This document shows, piece after piece, positions 21,706 to 33,642 of a stretch of DNA of 64,000 nt. The position numbers and the translations under genes are program-made. Within the stretch, counting starts at the first letter, position 1. Each line of letters opens with the position of its first letter. The stretch comes from Chelonoidis abingdonii (Eukaryota; Chordata; Testudines; Testudinidae), in assembly GCF_003597395.2 (NCBI RefSeq), contig NC_133774.1, forward strand, positions 44,629,485 to 44,693,484, given 5' to 3'. The notes beneath the pieces are model-generated. The model did not search any database, was not told where the DNA came from, and was given only the letters and a program-made list of their open reading frames with translations.

Positions 21706-22085
21706 AAATGAACCCAAGTTATGGAGACAGATATGAGTCCAAGAGCCAGCAGAGTATTCAGAAACCTGGAAAAATCTCTTGACGGATGGCTCAGGCGTTT
21801 GGTCACAAGCTGAGGTGGTTCAAAAGTTTTGGATTTTTTTTAAGCAGAATTTTTTTATTGTTTCTTTAAACAATCAAACACTGCAAGCAGCAAATATTTG
21901 GCCACACACTTCTGAAACCCCAAACCATATTCAGGTTTTGGCAGACTAATTTCAGCTTTTCTATTAAAAAAAAAAACACAACAGATTTTGAAGGAAAGCA
22001 GATATTGTTCGTGATTTTTCTCTGCTTTTTAAAAACCCTTAGTTTTTGAACCAAAAAGAGTTTTGATGGAAAATATTTGTCTAAC

Positions 22086-22184
22086 CCTTCCACATCTCAG
22101 CACAAACCTAGTTTTGAGAAAACTTCCAGTGATACTTTGTTAAGAAGTTTTCTCAAAACTAGGTTTGTGCTAAGATGTGGAAGG
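22086..22184. repeat. Near-perfect 41-bp inverted repeat (hairpin)
   Basis: The left arm 22,086-22,126 and the right arm 22,144-22,184 are reverse complements at 40 of 41 positions, around a 17-base spacer (22,127-22,143). The arms start ccttccacatct and turn at aaaacttc/gaagtttt. The preceding sequence (21,800-22,085) is A/T-rich with ttttgatggaaaat-type motifs typical of reptile foldback MITEs. Either strand could fold into a long hairpin. Confidence 0.95.
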
Positions 22185-22345
22185 TTTATTTTTCCCAGGT
22201 CTGCCTGTGGAGGGGAGCAAGTGGGGCAATTTGCCCTGGGCCCTGCAGGGGCCCCCACGAGACTATAGTATTGCAATTTTTTTTTATGGAAGAGGCCCCT
22301 GAAATTGCTTTGCCCCAGGCCCCCTGAATTCTCTTGGCAGCCCTG

Positions 22346-22815
22346 ACCCCAAATATGGCAATCAGTTAGACCTTGCGCATCTGGGCAAGATTCACCAGCC
22401 AGGCACCTGGGAAACAATTCTCTGCAGTAACTCAGAAACTTCCCCTTGTAGTATCCCATCTCCAGCCAGTGGAGATGAGGATGGGCCATGTGCCATTGTA
22501 GGCAACCTTATCCTACCATCCCCTCCATAAATTTATCAAGCTCAATCTTGAAACAAGTTAGGTTTTTTGCCCCCCCCCCCCGCCTTGTCATTGGGAGGCT
22601 GTTCCAGAACTTCACGCCTCTGATAGTTAGAAACCTCTGTCTAATTTCAAGCCTAAACATGTTGATGACCAGTTTATGTATATTTGTTCTTGTGCCAACA
22701 TTGGCCTTTAACTTAAATAACTCCACTCCCTCCCTGGTGTGTGATGTATTTATAGAGTGCAATCAGATCTCCCCTCAGCCTTCCTTTTGTTAGGCTAAAC
22801 AAGCCAAGTACGCTT
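22346..22815 (-). mobile_element. CR1 LINE 3' region, minus strand (outer right part)
   Basis: It resumes with accccaaatatggc and runs through the CR1 3' untranslated region and the C-terminal ORF2 end. The plus-strand complement shows cataaatttatcaagctcaa, aggctgttccagaacttcac, ctaatttcaagcct and ccttttgttaggctaaacaa. A 12-base C run sits at about 22,570-22,581. With the left part this is one CR1 copy of about 760 bp without the insertion. Confidence 0.9.
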
Positions 22816-25800
22816 ACTTCCAATACAGAGCACACTGGATAATTTCAAACTGGGGCATGAGACAAACTTAGTTTTGTTTTCACAGCATGGAATTTATCGC
22901 TCCTGAGAAGTTGCTGCTCTCTGGGCAGTGGTGAAATGATCATGTTGAACTAGTGTGGAAAATGCCTTCAGGTCTTGTGCAGAGTCAAATTCCATTTCAT
23001 TCCACTTTTTTAAAACACAGACACTGCATGTTATGTGAACCTCCTGGATGATATTCCAAACGCACATCCATGTGAACACCTTCCTGGACTTTAATAATAA
23101 ATTGGCTGGATACCCCTAGGTTTGTAAAGGACTGTTTTAATATTGCTTCAGGTCACAAGATTTTTTATTGATCTGTTTTAAATGTCTAAACAAAATAAGT
23201 ACACACCAAATGCATAGAAAATGACACGGTGCACAATATATCATTCAACAAAACAAAGAAGACAGAGCTCATTATGGCAGTTGGTAGTGCAAATATTTAA
23301 TGGTTGCATTCAGTCTTCTGTATGTAGTCTGAGCTTCTCAGCAATGTGTCTTGGGTGAAATTCTGGCCCCACTGAAATCAATGGCAAAACTCCCATTGAC
23401 TTGAATGAGGCCATGATTTCATCCTTCATATGTTTGATAAACATTACTGAACTGAAGGGCAAATTTGACCTATTTTTCCACTTGAGTATATTTTCTGCAA
23501 TGGTTGGAAGCACATCTAAGTACTTTTTTTTAACTTATTTGGTCACAGTCAGGAAGAACATAATTAACTGCCTAGCAAACTGAGTGAAGGAAAATTCAAG
23601 TCTTTGAGCCTGTGACTTGTTTAAAGAAATAAAGTTGAAAGGTTTGTTAAGCACATAAACATTAACAGTGAATGAATGATTCACAATGAATCAAAAACAC
23701 TGGCTACTTTTGCCTTTTTCCCTCTTTGTGGATTGCCCTGTGAACATGTTGCAAATTTACTATTTATTCCAAATTTGTCATGAATTCCTTGGGTGAATTA
23801 TTCTTGGCCTGCAAATAATTGACGTATACTCACAAAACGTGTTTGTCAGGTATGGCATGTGGTATTCTTTCTATTATCTCAATGGATGATTCAAGTAACT
23901 TGGTATTAACTTAAAATATGTAATATGTTATGAGTTTCTTACACTTTCTTCTGACCCATGTGATACTGGCCACTTTTGGAGACAGATACTATGTTAGGTG
24001 CTCCTTGGATCTGATCTAATATAGCATTTCATTCCTGTGTTCCTAATTAATCAACAAGGAGTGAACTGCAAATTATATATTCCATTGATCCGCTCCTGCA
24101 AGATGCTGAACTTTTTGGCCCTCATCTGACAAAGTCTCCCATAGACATCAATGGGCATTGGTGAAGCTCTCAATGAGCCATGGTTGCAGTTACAGGGATC
24201 TAGTTCGAACTAACTAAACTAAGGAACACAGCATGAACTGCAAATGAAGAATTTCAAATTCTGCTGTTAAAGCTACAATTCAATAAACTGTATTCATACA
24301 AGGTCTCCATAGTCTTCATGGATATTTTACTTTGCTAGAATAACAGGAAAATTTTTGAACAATTTTCTGCAATGCCATCTCACCTATTTCATAATTTTGA
24401 TTTTTTTTTTGCGTGAAATCTCAAAAGAGTTAATTTTTCTGGGTAAGTTTGCAAAATCACACATTTTCACAGTGCAGTCAAGTCTTTTTACTATTTTTTC
24501 CACAGTGGGGAAAACCAACACATATCTGGGAAGAAATATATATATACACACATATTTAATGTTTACAAAATACATATGTTTTTGTAGGAGCAATTACTAT
24601 GAAGGGAATTCAGAATATTTACGGTAATTATCAGGAAGAACAAGATAATAGCAATGGAATGGTTAAGCCATTACATACAAAGATCTATGGCAACTATTTT
24701 GTTAAAAACAGTTCTGTTTAGAAGCACAAATAGATTAAATTTTATTAAGTTAATTGTCCTGCATTAGGACATGGGAGAGGAGTTGTTCAGAAGTTTTGAA
24801 GAGAAGGAAAGGAAAGCATTCTCAATATTTCCCTCCTCCTCTTCCAGTCATTAAAATTTAGGTTTTGTAGAGATTTTATCATTGTTTTTACAGTTTTGAC
24901 TTGTTGCTGCATCACAAAGTCCCTGGACACAGTTCCTTGTGATTATTACTGTGGATATATTTGTCACTGTTTACATTTATCTTGTGTAGCCATACATTGA
25001 ACATCGCTGAGATTAGAGTTTTCGATACTGATGAATGACAACCAGAATTCACATCTTCCAAACACAGGAAGACTGCAGATCAATACAACTCTTTGATACA
25101 AACTAACAGGAAATGGCTTCATTGGAGCTACAAGTTTATTAATAAACAGATCAAAGAAGATGGACTTTCCACCTGAGGTCAGGGTGGTTGAATCTTGTTT
25201 CCTTGAGCATACACATTTCAATTACTCTCTGATAGTTTTTCTCTTCAGCCTTTGTACGGGTGAGTTGCAGCTCTGGCACAGCTCTGTTGTTATCTGAGAT
25301 GGGAAACCATGACTCCCATCAGAGGTGACCCTGCAGGGAGCAGAAATATACAGTCTTTTATTTAAAAACAGGGCTGACAACTTGTCAGATGGTAGCTTTT
25401 GGAAAATAATTACATGAATTATCCAGAGCCTAATTAAAGTCATGCAGACTAAAACTGATTGACAAACAGCTCATAGAAAATCGTAACTGAATAATTCTCT
25501 ACATTTGTCTTCAGTGGCTGGGGCTGCTAGAGTCTGCTGTGAATGTGCATTTTTGGATCTATTCCAGAAAACTCTTCTGAAACGGTTTTTCCACCAAATA
25601 AGTCTTTTCATGAAAAGGTACCTAAGGAACATAATACTACAGCAGACACAGCTTCATCCATAACATTTTGTTTGATTTTGGTTTCCTCCTTTCTTCACTG
25701 CTGTACATTGCAGCTTGGCTCCAGGGATGTTAATATTTTATGTCTGTCCATGGACAAATGTTTCTTAGCTCAGGCCACTTTTTAGCAGATGTTTGGTGTT

Positions 25801-28800
25801 GGTCCTGCCTGAAAGAATGGCTATTACTGAGTCTGAACAGGCCTTGGAGAACTGATAAGCTCATGTCTGAACCATTCTGAGTTCCATTTTGAGAGTGGGA
25901 TGTTCAAAAGGGTTCAGCATTGACTAATGGGAAAATTTGACCTTTGACCTCAATGGTAGCAGAGTTAGCCCATTGTTGAGTGTTTTTGAGAACCACACCC
26001 AAAATGTTCCTGCATTTGTGTGAATTTCTGCTGACTTGATTCTGGCAGGCATAGTTTAAATGTGATATTTTACATTCAGTTGTTCATACAATGGTTGCTT
26101 CTGTGAGAGGAGATGATTGTGAATTGAACGGTTAGCAATGCTGAATGCCGCAAACTGCAAACCTTATTTTTTCCCTCCTAAATTGACTGTGATGGGAGTT
26201 TTGACAGAGTAAGGACTGAATAGTGACTTCAGGATTGGGCCTCATGTGCAGTGCTCATAAGGAAGCTCAGGATGTGACTGCTTTGGTTTGCAATTGTTCT
26301 GAACATCTTCCAAGAGGGTTTCAGAGTAATGTAATCTGGGAATGAGTTTCAAAATGCAAGTGCAAAATATGTAAATAAACAGCTTCTAATCTACAACTGC
26401 TGTCTATATTCATTAGCGAGACAGGTTGTTCCCTGATCGGGGGAAAAGGGATAACATGAGAGTAGTTGGAACAAGGTTCTTAATTGCTTAGTAAGTTTCT
26501 GATTTTAAAAGGAGACATAATAGTAACAACAATCAGTGATTAATTCCTCTATTTTCATTTTTCTCTTGTTAGCTTTCTAAATGAATTGCTTCAAGTGGAG
26601 ACCAGGACATTTTAAAATTGTATTTATAATCAGTGCAAAGTGAGCTGGATTCCATTTCCACACGTGTGGTCAAAAGAACTGTTAATGAAGTCTAAGCGAG
26701 TCACGCCAGTATACATCCACTGAAGGCTGTGGGATTGCGCAGGGGTCACCAAGAGTCTAATTCGACTTTCAGAACCTTATCTGAGAGGGAAAGAAGCCTT
26801 TCTTACTGAGTCCTGAGGTTTGGTTTTCAGTTTTGGCCGTTATACAAAATGCAGTTTTACTCAGAAATGGAGCACATTTTATCTGGAGAAAAAAAAAAAA
26901 GAGAACAAATATGGAATCCCATGGGACTGTGTGCTGGGCAGCTCTGCTGCTAGGGTGCCCTGCAGTCCAGAGTGCACAGAGGTGAGTGCCAAGGTGGAGG
27001 GACTCTCAATTTTTCAGCTCCTCTGGACATTCTCTTCAGCAGAGTGGTTGGCTGCAAGAGCTACTGCAATCCTGAAGGGTCAGTAGTGCAGCCTCATCAT
27101 GGCATCCTTACTGCTAGCACTGTGGATTGGGTGCTGGGATTTCTTCCAGCTCAGTCCCTGTGGGAATTCCTAGAGCACTTTGTGATGGATTGAGCACTGT
27201 GCTGGAGGTGGTGTGTGTGTGTACATGTTTTGCAGGGGGAAGGGGAAGAGCATTCAGCAATCAGTCTGGACACAGCCAACTTAAAGAAAGGTGGGGTGAA
27301 CTGTGCTGCTCTGTTTTAGGAAGCAGCCCGTTTCCTCTTTCTGTCTGGGTTTTTTGTGTGTGTATTCATTCTGACTTCTAAGAAATAAAGCAGAGTCACA
27401 TTGCAAACTTCCAGCAAGAGGATTTATGTTTTTTAACCAACTTCTTGGTGTGTTTGTTTTGAACATAACACAGTTGGGCTAATATACAGTGTTTCCAGGA
27501 GTTGTCCTAAAATGCAGGCTTATAATTTGGGCATCCAGAAGAGTATGAATGTCCGATTTGGTATCTGTCAGTAATACCTTCTCACCTCTGTTTTACACTG
27601 AAAAGCTTTTTTGTTCATTAGAGAACTTTTTTACTTTGCAGATGAAAAATGCAGAGGCTTGAAATGAGTAAACATGGAGTTTGGTGACTATTTGCAATGA
27701 AATTTGAAGTGATGGAAATGTGATCTTTGCCAATTCAAAACTGGTCTCTTTTTTTTTTTTTTTAAATGGAGCTAAAATGGATCACTTCTTGATTGAAAAT
27801 GTCTTCACTGCAAGAACATGCACAAAATTATGATTCTAGATGAATGTTTTTCCCAAGGTATTAGCATCTTGATGACATTTCCAAGGCATGGGAATAGGAA
27901 AATAACATTTCAGAAAATTTCCCCAAAGAATTAGTGAAAAAAAACAATCCTCCAGTTTTGCATAACCTTATAAACAGGGGAGACCTGATCTGGTGCTTTT
28001 AACCATCAGCTGCTACAGGATTAATGGATAACTGCATCATCATCATCTTGCCACAACTAGTAAAGTATCATTGTGAGGAACTAGCTGCCATCTGTTCACC
28101 AGAGATTCATTATAAAGGCATAAAGAAATTAAAAGAGGGGAAAGCAGAATTAAAAATGCATTTCCAGCTTATGGGATGTTTTGAATATAAAGCAACCATA
28201 TCTGCAATTTCCCTAGAACATGTCTCCTCAAAGTATCAGAACAGACACTGGAATGAATAATATTTCAGTAAAGGCCCTTCCCATACCAAGTACACCTGCC
28301 AAGGGAGCATATCTAGCCTAGGCTAAATCTGATTTTTAAAATAATTTCAACACATAATATTGATGTTTATTTTTAAGCATTAATTTTGTTTGATCAGTTT
28401 ACATTTTCAGTTATGCAAAATTGTGGTTTAAGCATTTTTCTATTTGTGTTTATTTAAATGTTCATATTTTTTTCACCAGTTTGTGTGTGTATGGTGCAAT
28501 CAGTGTTTACTGACATTTACAGATGAAAATCAAATCCTTCCAAACATATCACAGATAAACAGCAACCTTCTCCTCCCTGAATGTGATATCACTGGTAAGG
28601 AGTTGGGGTTCTCTAAAGTTTTACACCAGGGTTTAATATTAATTTTGCAGAAAGAGAAACACCATCCTGTAAAATATGGTTCTAGTCATTGAAACTAAGT
28701 GCCTTTACAAACTGACACTGGTGGAAAGTGACCATAGGGCATTCAAAATAGTTATTCATGCTTCCCAAACTTTTCTGTAAAACAGATGAAATCCACAGTT

Positions 28801-29640
28801 AGCCAACTCTGACCCTTCCAACGCAGCCCACAAATAAATATTACTTGCACCTAAAGAACGACATTCAAGAACATCAGCCGTTATTACTGACAATTACAAT
28901 GCACCAGCAAGCCTAAATAATGAATCAGTTATTAGTGTAGAAATCAGTCAGTGATAATCTATTTACCAGCTAGTCAGTACTTTGTCAGGCCACAGAGAGG
29001 GCAGATGCTGTTTACCTAAAACAGATTTCCCAGCTAATCTTTAGTGAAGCTAGGAACCCAAAAGTCACATGGATCTCTCTTTAATTAAGAAAAGAATCTA
29101 GAATTTCCGAGCTTTGCAACTTATGTCTCTTTACTTTCCATTTGTATTTGTGAATGGATTTCATTTCTGACATTTTCTCTTTCTTCTGTATTCTTTATAC
29201 TTCTGTTCTTCTATTTTTTTTTAAAAAAACAAACTTTTCCACAAAGACCTCTTTTTGGCTTTGCCTACATTAGGTGGAAAAAGTATTGCTAGAAACTATC
29301 GTTTGGAATACTATGATCTTTCAATGCCTGTACATCACTTTGTGCCAATACAAAACAGCTGAGTCTTTTACAGTTTGTGATGCCATGAAGTGGCAATGTT
29401 TGGAACAGGGTCTGAGCTGACTACGAAGCATGATTATGCTTCAATGCAGACAGGCAACCGCAGACGTGTGGCAGTACTTGTTGAGTCATTTCTCTTAAAC
29501 CCATCCCATGATGCAATGCATTGTGTTTGAAAATTACTCCTAAACCTTGAACCCAATAACAGTGTTGGGAACCTTGGTATAATTGTGTTAGGAATCCCAG
29601 AATGCACTGGTACAACTCTGGTTATAAGGTGAACCATTTC
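22816..29640. other. Repeat-poor, AT-rich block
   Basis: This is the longest stretch without a nameable element. It holds a TA/CA microsatellite at about 24,535-24,556, an A run at 26,889-26,901, a T run at about 27,750-27,765, and two short palindromic caatggg-type motifs (23,357-23,420 and 24,120-24,160). Open frames are all under 92 codons and show no domain. It could be intron, regulatory or plain intergenic DNA. Confidence 0.45.
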
Positions 29641-29745
29641 AGAGATTCATAGATTCAGAGGCCAGAAGGGACCATTGTGCTCATCTAGTCTGACGTCCTG
29701 TATAACACAGGCCATAGAACTTCCCAGAATAATTCCTGCTATGTG
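29641..29745 (-). mobile_element. CR1 LINE 3' tail, minus strand
   Basis: It starts with agattcatagattcagaggccagaagg, then tgctcatctagtctgac and cacaggccatagaacttcc. The atagattc repeat is the CR1 terminal microsatellite on the complementary strand. About 100 bases are clear. Confidence 0.85.
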
Positions 29746-30544
29746 TGGGCATGCCAAAATGCGTCTGTTAGAAACAGTTTCTGACAGTTTTTGTGAACCT
29801 GAAAGAAACCGTTGTAAGAACAAGTGAGATAACCAGCCAGTACGTCCAACTGACAATGTCAAAACAATGGTTTCCTTGTTTAGATTGTACTGTTGTCTGG
29901 TCTCAGGTTTTGTAGAAGCCAGAGCATTGGAGCATCAGAACAGACAGGGCATCAGGAGGCGCAGTGTCTCCCAGGCCTGCTCACTACTCATTACGTTATA
30001 CAGTGGATTGGAGCAGATTCTCCCCTGGTTGCGCTGGCCCTGCTTCACGGGCTGGTGGATATGGACTAAGCCAGGGGCCTGGTTCCTTCTCATGACACCT
30101 CTCCTTTCTGGGCAAATTGCTCCCTCGAAGGAGCAAAGAAGGGCAGGATTTTGCCCATGAGGCTGCTGTTGTGATCAGTCCTTGCACAAGTTGTACAGAA
30201 GGGGGGTGAGTATCGAGGAGGCTTTTTACACGGAGACATACTCTTACACAAGGGCCAATCACAGTCTAGCCCATAATGAAGAGACACGCTTTGATCTGGA
30301 GGTGGGGCAAGATGAAAAGCAATGCTTCCTGTTTGGGCAAAAAATTAAAAGATGGAGAATCAGTATATTATTTTGCTTTGTTTTGCTTTTGTGTTAATTA
30401 GCTGATAATTCACAAGCGGGTAGCATAGAGACGCTCCCTCTACTCTCATCTCATCCATCCTTTCACCCAAAGAGAATTCCATTCTAGTGACACAGAATTG
30501 TCGTGCGTCAATGCACTAACTTCTCAGCTACAGACATCTTGGTT
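29746..30544. other. Unassigned DNA
   Basis: The 29,990-30,170 part is GC-richer, with mirrored open frames on both strands, none with a domain. Confidence 0.4.
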
Positions 30545-30640
30545 TTATTATTCATTTATTCGATAATCACAGTCTGGGGCCCCAATGTGCTAGACACTGT
30601 ACCTTCACTGGCCACAGAGTTTACAATCTAAATAATTCAA
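30545..30640 (+). mobile_element. MIR/CORE-SINE-like fragment
   Basis: It contains gtctggggccccaatgtgct followed by agacactgtac, then a gagtttacaatctaa end, the usual order in the 3' half of reptile MIR-like SINEs. Confidence 0.65.
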
Positions 30641-31233
30641 ATCCTGGCTTAAATCAGCCATGAAAAGGAACATGTAGCATGTATGTGCACTCCACAAAAC
30701 AATTACTTAACTCCATGCTTCATAACCCTAGGACTGGACCAGCGGCTGAGTCACCACTCAGGAGTGACTATGCTTGGCTCAAGACATTACAGCTGTCCTC
30801 TCAGCTTTAGATACATTAAATTCGTCCATAATTATTATTTTTTAAAGTTGCTTAATGTTTCTAATGGTGCTGTAGAGGTATTTTAGTTGTGTTTGAGGCA
30901 TCAGAGAAATGAACATTCAAAAATGAAACAGAGACAATACGACGGCTAAAAGATTGTCATCTGAGCACAAGTGCTGTAAACCTGCTTATCTCTCTCTAAG
31001 CACCGACCCCTTGGAACTGGCTAACTGAGCATCACCAGAGGATTTCTACTGATTCATTTACAGTGATGCAACTTAGAATGAGCTGGCAGCAAAATACACC
31101 CAATACTATTTTTCTGTTTAGATACAAGTTAAATGGTCTTGTGAACAGGAAAATCACATACACACCACACCACATAGACACCAGTTTTAGTCAGTACACC
31201 TTTAGTTCAAAGACCCAGTCAGTTGAGTCCTAT
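30641..31233. other. Unassigned DNA before solo LTR
   Basis: No element is recognised. An ORF of 67 codons at 30,683-30,886 shows no family signature. Confidence 0.4.
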
Positions 31234-32356
31234 TGTGACACTCTGTACCCCAAGTAACAGCCTACCACCCCCATATTTACCCTGGTGATATAATTATGAT
31301 GTGTTTTGTATGAAGTATGCCTTGTGAGGCATCATTTTAAAAGTCTTAATTCATTAAACATTACCTTTTCATTGGACTGTATGTGCTATCATTGTATGTG
31401 AAGTTATGAAGTTTGCTATGTATGTGTTACTAAAATGTGTTGTGAGGTTGGGAACACCCACAAGCAGTCTTTCAGGTACAACAATGAAGAAGCCAGACAG
31501 TGTTGATGGCTCATTAAGGGGATTACACACGCTTACAAGGATTATCCCAGGAACTATACAATGGAAACCTCTCAGAGATAGCACATACACAATGGAGGCT
31601 GTTTGACTTACCTTACAGCAAAGTATCTTGCCAGCAAACTGGAAGATACCATAAAAGGGGGAAGTGAAGTCACAATTTGGCCTCACTCCCCCCACAACTC
31701 AACATTGGAAGACATATCTAGAGGACAAAGACTTGGAGTGGGGAGGTGGTCCCAGGCGGGAAAGGAGGAATCCCAGCCTGTGAATGGAAGATTGGTAAAC
31801 TGATTGTGCCATCAGGGTGAGATAATACTTGATTCAAATCCTGTCTAGTTTATAGAACTTGGATTATGATTTTGCTTTATTTCTTGGGTAATCTACTTTG
31901 ATCTGATCACTTAAAATCTATCTTTCTGCAAGTAGTAAATCTGTTTTATATTTTACTTAAAACCAGTGTGGTTTGAGTGAAGTGCATGAAAAAATCTTAG
32001 TGCAGTTAACAAAAGCCTGTATATGTCTTCTCCTCATTGAGGGTGGGATGGCCTGGATAATAAACTTACTCTGGTCAGTCTTTCAACCAGGGCAAGATAG
32101 TACAGTTCTGGAGTCCTAGGCTGGGGAGCTGTGGGGAACTGGCTGGAGCCTCTCTATTGTTGATTGATGAGTGGCTGGCAAAAGCATTCGTATAACTGAG
32201 CTGGGTGTATCCCTTCCAGTGAATATTTGTATGAGTACAGGACTGGGAGAGTCTGCAGCTTGTCATGGCATCACAGTGAGAGAGGGAGCCCAGGCTGGTG
32301 AGACAGAGGGCTCAGCTGTACCACAGTTACACATTGCACCTCGGAAATGCCCATCA
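31234..32356 (+). mobile_element. Solo LTR, about 1.1 kb (retrovirus-type)
   Basis: It begins TGTGACACTCTGTACCCC and ends near cccatca. In order it holds a TATA-like cataaaagg (31,650-31,658), a long T-rich stretch, and a polyadenylation signal AATAAA (32,059-32,064), so the sense strand is +. No internal region follows on either side. The right boundary is uncertain by a few bases; the flanks cctat and cctac may be a decayed 5-bp duplication. Open frames of about 66-108 codons within it are not coding. I recognise the sequence as a common turtle LTR but cannot name its class. Confidence 0.75.
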
Positions 32357-33364
32357 AACCTACATAGGCTTAAGACCTTCACTTGTCTTAAATGCATGTA
32401 AATTTAATTTAAAATAACAGCTGAATTAAAGCTGTAGTCCAGAGGGCCATATAATATCGAAAATAGAATCTTTTCCAACATGTTGCTTGTACAGTTATTA
32501 CCATTTAAACAAAATAGCCATTCAATATTTTATCTTATAAACCAAAATAAAGTTATTTTATTGGAATGCATATTTAAGATTTGGCTGCTTATTTGAAGAA
32601 GTATAAACTCTTGTATATGCAAAATACCATAACTTTCCTTTCCATTTTGAGCCAGAAAACTCAGAAGTGTGAAAAATATGACATAATGCATGGGTTGTTT
32701 TGGATTCAGCTTGTGTTTTAGGCAAAGGTTTTGGGATATAGATGTACTGGCACACTCAAAAGAATGTATATGTCATATATAAAACACACACACAGGCCAC
32801 TTATGACCAAAAAAAATTATTTTCTATTTTTTGTTTCAAAATTTCTGTGAATTGGCCATTTTTACATTAAAACCTGTGGGATTAAAAATTTCTTTCTTTC
32901 AATTCTAACTGTAGTATGCCCAAAACAAATGTCTGCATTTTGTCCAAATCTCAAATTTTTAAAACATCAAGGGTTTTATCATTTGAAAATGTGACCATAC
33001 TCAAGTGAACAGTTATGCATAACTAAATTCTGTGGATTTTAAAAATTGTATTTGTAAAATTGAATCATCAATCCAAATGTAAAAAAACCCCTCCATTGCC
33101 AAGCCATTGTGGCTTTATGCTGATGTAAGTTTTATATCATGCCATCTAGCTGAGTTTCTGTGGGGCTCTCATCACTATGTTATCTTCGGTAAACGCACAT
33201 CTCTGTACCTTTAAGACCATTTTCCCTGTTGTGTGTACCAGATGGCACACAATGTGCTGTTTCAACAGACTTATCCATGGGGATACCCTCATCATACTGC
33301 TGCTCGTTTGGCATGACTGTGCATACAAAGCATCCTCCCTATTCAATTTCGAATTGTCCATATA
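32357..33364. other. Unassigned AT-rich DNA
   Basis: It contains a short CA microsatellite (about 32,782-32,793) and A/T-rich tracts at 32,800-33,060 with ttttgtttcaaaatttc-like runs reminiscent of foldback MITEs, without definable ends. Confidence 0.4.
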
Positions 33365-33380
33365 ACAGTGTATCCATGTG

Positions 33381-33626
33381 GGGAGGTAATATCTTTAATT
33401 GGACTGGCCTCTGTGGGTGAGCGAGACAAGCTTTCAAGCCACACGGAGCTCTTCTTCTGGTCTGGGAAAGGTACTCCCAGCATCACAGCAAATTTCAAGG
33501 TGGAGCAGATTGTTTAGCATAAGTGGTTAGTACATATTGTAAGGGATCATTCATGGGACCTTTCAAGATATTACCTCCCTGACTTTGTCTCTGTATGGGA
33601 CTGATATGGTTACAGCTACACTACAT
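33381..33626. mobile_element. Penelope-like terminal fragment with inverted ends, 246 bp
   Basis: The unit starts with gggaggtaatatctt and contains the exact inverted copy aagatattacctccc at 33,565-33,579. The internal order is ggactggcc, gagcgagacaagctttcaa, gagctcttcttctggtctgg, and a gggactgatatggttacagc end. The flanking 16-mers at 33,365-33,380 and 33,627-33,642 match at 14 of 16 positions and look like an aged target-site duplication. Facing inverted pieces plus a 10-20 bp duplication fit Penelope-like elements. Confidence 0.75.
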
Positions 33627-33642
33627 ACAGTATATCTATGTG

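Larger units (their letters stand above)
19973..22345. mobile_element. Composite hAT element, 2,373 bp, inside CR1
   Basis: The left end CAGGGCTGCCCAGAG and the inverted right end CAGGGCTGCCAAGAG differ at one base. The perfect 8-bp duplication accccaaa lies at 19,965-19,972 and 22,346-22,353. Both ends carry the block gcaagtggggcaatttgccc in the same orientation (left near 20,000, right near 22,220), so the right end may derive from a shorter MITE of the same family. The interior has a GC-rich leader (20,050-20,760), a 221-bp nested hAT, a CR1 tail and a foldback hairpin. No transposase domain is visible. The largest frame, 144 codons at 20,221-20,655, is Gly/Arg-rich low complexity. Confidence 0.92.
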
